A stretch of DNA of 64,000 nucleotides from Lacibacter cauensis (GTDB taxonomy: Bacteria > Bacteroidota > Bacteroidia > Chitinophagales > Chitinophagaceae), in contig NZ_VLLE01000002.1 in NCBI RefSeq assembly GCF_007830055.1, forward strand, positions 321,953 to 385,952. Reading direction: 5' to 3'. Positions within the stretch are counted from its first letter, which is position 1, and each line of letters opens with the position of its first letter. The position numbers were made by a program, and so were the translations under genes. Below the pieces are notes generated by a model. That model was given only the letters and a program-made list of their open reading frames with translations, ran no database searches and was not told the origin of the DNA. Positions 61,745 to 64,000 of this stretch are shown piece by piece.

Positions 61745-61860
61745 GAACAGAAATACAGAACGTACCACCGCTTGCAGCGGGGTGCCACAAAAATGTTCAT
61801 TCGTATTGTGTGGCACAAGTGTGCGACGCAACAACAGCTAAACAGAAATACAAAAGTTGG
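61745..61860. repeat. TTGCGTCGCACACTTGTG repeat, copy 2 (inverted), in a mixed repeat block
   Basis: GGCACAAGTGTGCGACGCAA followed by CAACA (61812-61836) is the inverse of the copy at 40503. CCGCTTGCAGCGG (61769-61781) is a small palindrome, and GAACAGAAATACAGAAC and TAAACAGAAATACAAAAG flank the block as direct repeats. The 234-base gap 61656-61889 is filled by this and the preceding repeat; I see no gene in it. Confidence 0.65.
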
Positions 61861-61889
61861 TATCATAAAATAAAACGAACATAAACAAG

Positions 61890-62564
61890 ATGTCACAAAA
61901 AACATTAGGATTGGTTCATACATCGGCAACATTGGTGCCTGTGTTTGCAGACTTGGTGAGTAAGTATTTGCCGAATGTAAAAGTCTTCAACATTGTGGAT
62001 GACAGTTTGATCAAGAACACCATTGCTTGCGGTGAATTAACTGCGTCAACAAGTAAACGAGTGGTGAACTATGCCGCATCGGCAGAAGAAGCAGGAGCAG
62101 ATTATATTTTGTTCACCTGTTCTTCCATCGGTCCTGCAGTTGAAACCGCAGCAACATTAACAGGTGTGCCTGTGTTGCGGGTAGATCAGCCAATGGCCGA
62201 CAAAGCAGTAGCAACCGGGAAAAAGATCGGCGTGGTAGCAACACTGTCAACCACATTAAATCCAACAAGCGATTTGGTTAGAAGAAGGGCATTGGTCGCA
62301 GGAAAAGAAATTGAATTGAAAGCTGTGTTGTGCGAAGGCGCATTTGAAGCATTGATGAGTGGCGATGCAGCCACACACGATCAAAAAGTAGGTGATGTAT
62401 TAAAGCAACTCGCCAACGAGGTAGATGTAATTGTATTGGCGCAGGCAAGCATGGCAAGAGTGGTGGACACATTAACCGATGCAGAAAAGAAAGTGCCGAT
62501 ACTGGCAAGCCCGCCAATTGCGATGGAATATTTAAAAACATTGCTCACAGATAACGCAGATTAA
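61890..62564 (+). CDS. Asp/Glu-racemase-family protein, single catalytic cysteine
   Basis: A 224-residue two-lobed protein of the aspartate/glutamate racemase superfamily. The first-lobe cysteine is present in FTCSSIGP (about residue 72). Where racemases have the second cysteine the sequence reads ILASPPIAM, so a two-base racemase mechanism is unlikely. A decarboxylase-like or isomerase-like reaction on a sugar acid is more plausible. It follows the RuBisCO-like gene and kinase and precedes a transporter, so it may act in the same pathway. The last residues LLTDNAD are encoded by a dispersed repeat. Confidence 0.75.
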   Translation: MSQKTLGLVHTSATLVPVFADLVSKYLPNVKVFNIVDDSLIKNTIACGELTASTSKRVVNYAASAEEAGADYILFTCSSIGPAVETAATLTGVPVLRVDQPMADKAVATGKKIGVVATLSTTLNPTSDLVRRRALVAGKEIELKAVLCEGAFEALMSGDAATHDQKVGDVLKQLANEVDVIVLAQASMARVVDTLTDAEKKVPILASPPIAMEYLKTLLTDNAD

Positions 62565-62604
62565 CACAGATGTATTAGTCAGTGAAATCCGTGTAATCAG
62601 TGAG
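62544..62604. repeat. ATCTGTGTTAATC repeat pair, copy 2
   Basis: CTCACAGATAACGCAGATTA followed by ACACAGAT (62544-62571) is the inverse of the copy at 38843. ATCCGTGTAATCAGTGAG (62587-62604) makes the other arm. The left arm is translated as the end of the racemase-like protein. Confidence 0.7.
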
Positions 62605-62611
62605 AAATAAA

Positions 62612-63895
62612 ATGAAGAAATCTTTTTTATACATATCGCTTGTTTGCCTTTTGCTCGTTGTCGTTGGTGCGGCAATTGAGAATGCATCGTTGTACAAACC
62701 TTCGGCATTGATCGCTGCCATCAGTTTGGCAATCGGGCTTGGTTCGGTGCCATCGCTGAAAGGATATCAATACACCGCATGGATCATCAGTGCTGTTGCT
62801 GCGGGAATGCTGTTCCCGGAAGCATTTAAAAACTGGGGTGGCGTCAACCTGCGGGATAAAACATTGATCCTTGTCATTATTCAACTAGTGATGTTTGGCA
62901 TGGGTACACATATGAGCTTAAAAGATTTCAGCGGATTGGCATCAACAGGCAAAGGTGTATTGGTGGGTTTGTTCTGTCATTTCTCCATAATGCCGTTGAT
63001 GGGTTTATTGCTGACAAAAGTTTTTCAGTTTGAACCGGAGATTGCAGCCGGTATTATTCTCATCGGTAGTTGCAGCAGTGGCCTGGCAAGTAATGTAATG
63101 GTGTATTTGGCAAAAGCGAATTTAGTGTTGAGTGTAATTGTAACAGCCATGGCAACTTTGGTAGCACCGCTGTTAACACCATTGCTAATGAAAACACTGG
63201 CCGGCACACTCATTGAAATAAAGTTTGTGGATATGATGATGGAGATCATCAAGATTGTACTGGTGCCGATCGGCGCTGCACTGGTACACGATTTTTTAAA
63301 ACATGCAGGCACAACACAAAAAAAGAAAGTACACCTCATAGCTGCAGTTGCTGCTATCTGGATCGTTACAGTGGTATTGTTGCAAGGCAACATTGATAAT
63401 AACGGTCTGTTGCAAAGCATACAGCTATCGGCTTTTTTTGCAGGAGCTGTGATTGCAGGTGTGTTGTATCATTGGCTGTGGGTGAAGTTTCCAAAGCTCG
63501 ACAGTATCATGCCGTTGATCTCGATGTTTGGGATTATTTATTTTACAACTGTAACCACCGCTGCAGGAAGAGAAAATTTGATGAAGGTTGGATTGTTATT
63601 GTTTATTGCATCGGTTATTCATAATGCAGCCGGTTACTTCTTTGGTTACTGGCTCAGTCGTTTGTTTGGGATGGATAAAAATTCAAGTCGCACCATTGCG
63701 TTTGAAGTTGGTTTGCAAAACGGCGGCATGGCAAGCGGTATTGCAGGCAGCATGGGTAAGTTGGGAACGGTTGGTTTGGCAGCTGCGGTGTTTAGTCCGT
63801 GGATGAACATCAGCGGAAGTTTGCTGGCGAACTACTGGAGAAGAAGACCGGTTGAAACACAAAGACCGGAAGACACAAAGGAACACAAAGATTAA
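62612..63895 (+). CDS. BASS-family (bile acid:sodium symporter-like) transporter
   Basis: Predicted inner-membrane transporter, 427 residues with about 11 helices. The BASS core includes FGMGTHMSLKDF (about 93-104), SCSSGLASNVMVYLAKAN (about 148-165, the crossover region) and EVGLQNGGMASGIAG near 367-381. The N-terminal two helices are additional to the bacterial core of about 300 residues. Related BASS proteins carry organic anions such as keto acids, so it may move a sugar acid of the apiose-like pathway. Its last 14 residues (ETQRPEDTKEHKD region) are encoded by a CACAAAG repeat. ATG 62612 is preferred over GTG 62600. Confidence 0.83.
   Translation: MKKSFLYISLVCLLLVVVGAAIENASLYKPSALIAAISLAIGLGSVPSLKGYQYTAWIISAVAAGMLFPEAFKNWGGVNLRDKTLILVIIQLVMFGMGTHMSLKDFSGLASTGKGVLVGLFCHFSIMPLMGLLLTKVFQFEPEIAAGIILIGSCSSGLASNVMVYLAKANLVLSVIVTAMATLVAPLLTPLLMKTLAGTLIEIKFVDMMMEIIKIVLVPIGAALVHDFLKHAGTTQKKKVHLIAAVAAIWIVTVVLLQGNIDNNGLLQSIQLSAFFAGAVIAGVLYHWLWVKFPKLDSIMPLISMFGIIYFTTVTTAAGRENLMKVGLLLFIASVIHNAAGYFFGYWLSRLFGMDKNSSRTIAFEVGLQNGGMASGIAGSMGKLGTVGLAAAVFSPWMNISGSLLANYWRRRPVETQRPEDTKEHKD
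63854..63890. repeat. CACAAAG repeat translated as a protein tail
   Basis: GAAACACAAAGACCGGAAGA followed by CACAAAGGAACACAAAG belongs to the CCAC(G/T)AAG / CACAAAG repeat family. It encodes the charged C-terminal tail of the BASS transporter. Another copy starts at 63951. Confidence 0.65.
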
Positions 63896-63905
63896 ATCTT
63901 ATAAA

Positions 63906-64000
63906 ATGATAAAATCACTTGTACGTTCTGTACGCTACTCTGCAGATAGAACCACAGAGACAGGAAGACACAAAGGAACACGAAGGAAATTCTTTGTGCT
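63906..64000 (+). CDS. Possible start of a further gene, cut by the window edge
   Basis: From ATG 63906 the frame stays open to the end of the window and reads MIKSLVRSVRYSADR, then RHKGTRRKFFV. The basic stretch followed by FFV at the edge looks like the beginning of a repeat-encoded signal peptide such as that of the gene at 23521. The region 63951-64000 is a dispersed repeat (GAACCACAGAGACAGGAAGA, then CACAAAGGAACACGAAGG). It could equally be just intergenic repeat sequence. Confidence 0.3.
   Translation, partial: MIKSLVRSVRYSADRTTETGRHKGTRRKFFV

Overview
The window looks like part of a Bacteroidota chromosome, most likely a Chitinophagaceae relative. The evidence is two SusC/SusD (RagA/RagB) pairs, lipoprotein and Sec signals ending in SAQ or LSSC, moderate GC, weak Shine-Dalgarno sites, and many dispersed palindromic intergenic repeats of the types common in that phylum. 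All 36 complete genes lie on the plus strand. I found no rRNA, tRNA, CRISPR array, transposase or transcription factor.

Layout. 0-7.5 kb: GH78 rhamnosidase, zinc alcohol dehydrogenase, aldo/keto reductase, GH2. 7.5-14.6 kb: a DUF3826-like protein, SusC, SusD and a surface lipoprotein, with a LacI-type operator candidate in front and a strong hairpin terminator behind. 14.6-31.7 kb: a run of secreted carbohydrate-active enzymes (PL1-like lyase, beta-helix plus DUF6298-like protein, GH140-like apiosidase, GH43-like, beta-propeller, six-hairpin glycosidase, GH2, GH78 fused to a sialidase-like propeller). 31.9-42.9 kb: two SSS symporters around a cassette of two DHDPS-family aldolases, Fe-alcohol dehydrogenase, PdxA-type dehydrogenase and DUF1537 kinase, then an STN-esterase-TIM-barrel fusion and a terminator. 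43-50.5 kb: a second SusC/SusD pair, terminator, and a beta-helix enzyme with a rhamnose-mutarotase-like tail. 50.5-58.9 kb: Gfo/Idh oxidoreductase, SSS and MFS transporters, a GH78 without signal peptide, GH127. 59-63.9 kb: RuBisCO-like protein, a second DUF1537 kinase, an Asp/Glu-racemase-like protein and a BASS transporter.

How the genes may work together. The enzyme mix (PL1, several GH78, GH2, GH43, GH127, GH140, perhaps GH141, ulosonic-acid-type propellers) resembles the rhamnogalacturonan-II (RG-II) loci known from Bacteroides thetaiotaomicron. My main inference is that the window pairs RG-II side-chain removal with catabolism of its rare sugars. The aldolase/Fe-ADH/kinase/PdxA cassette can be read, step by step, as a route for Dha (3-deoxy-D-lyxo-heptulosaric acid): aldol cleavage gives pyruvate and a four-carbon aldehydic acid; reduction gives D-threonate; kinase and PdxA give dihydroxyacetone phosphate and CO2. 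The RuBisCO-like protein with the second DUF1537 kinase matches the 3-oxo-isoapionate branch of D-apiose catabolism, and a GH140-like apiosidase is in the same window. These assignments rest on family recognition and stereochemical reasoning, not on alignments.

A second theme is repeats. At least seven repeat families sit between genes, and several run into coding sequence. They supply signal-peptide sequence for four secreted enzymes, C-terminal tails for two proteins, and an internal loop in one GH78.
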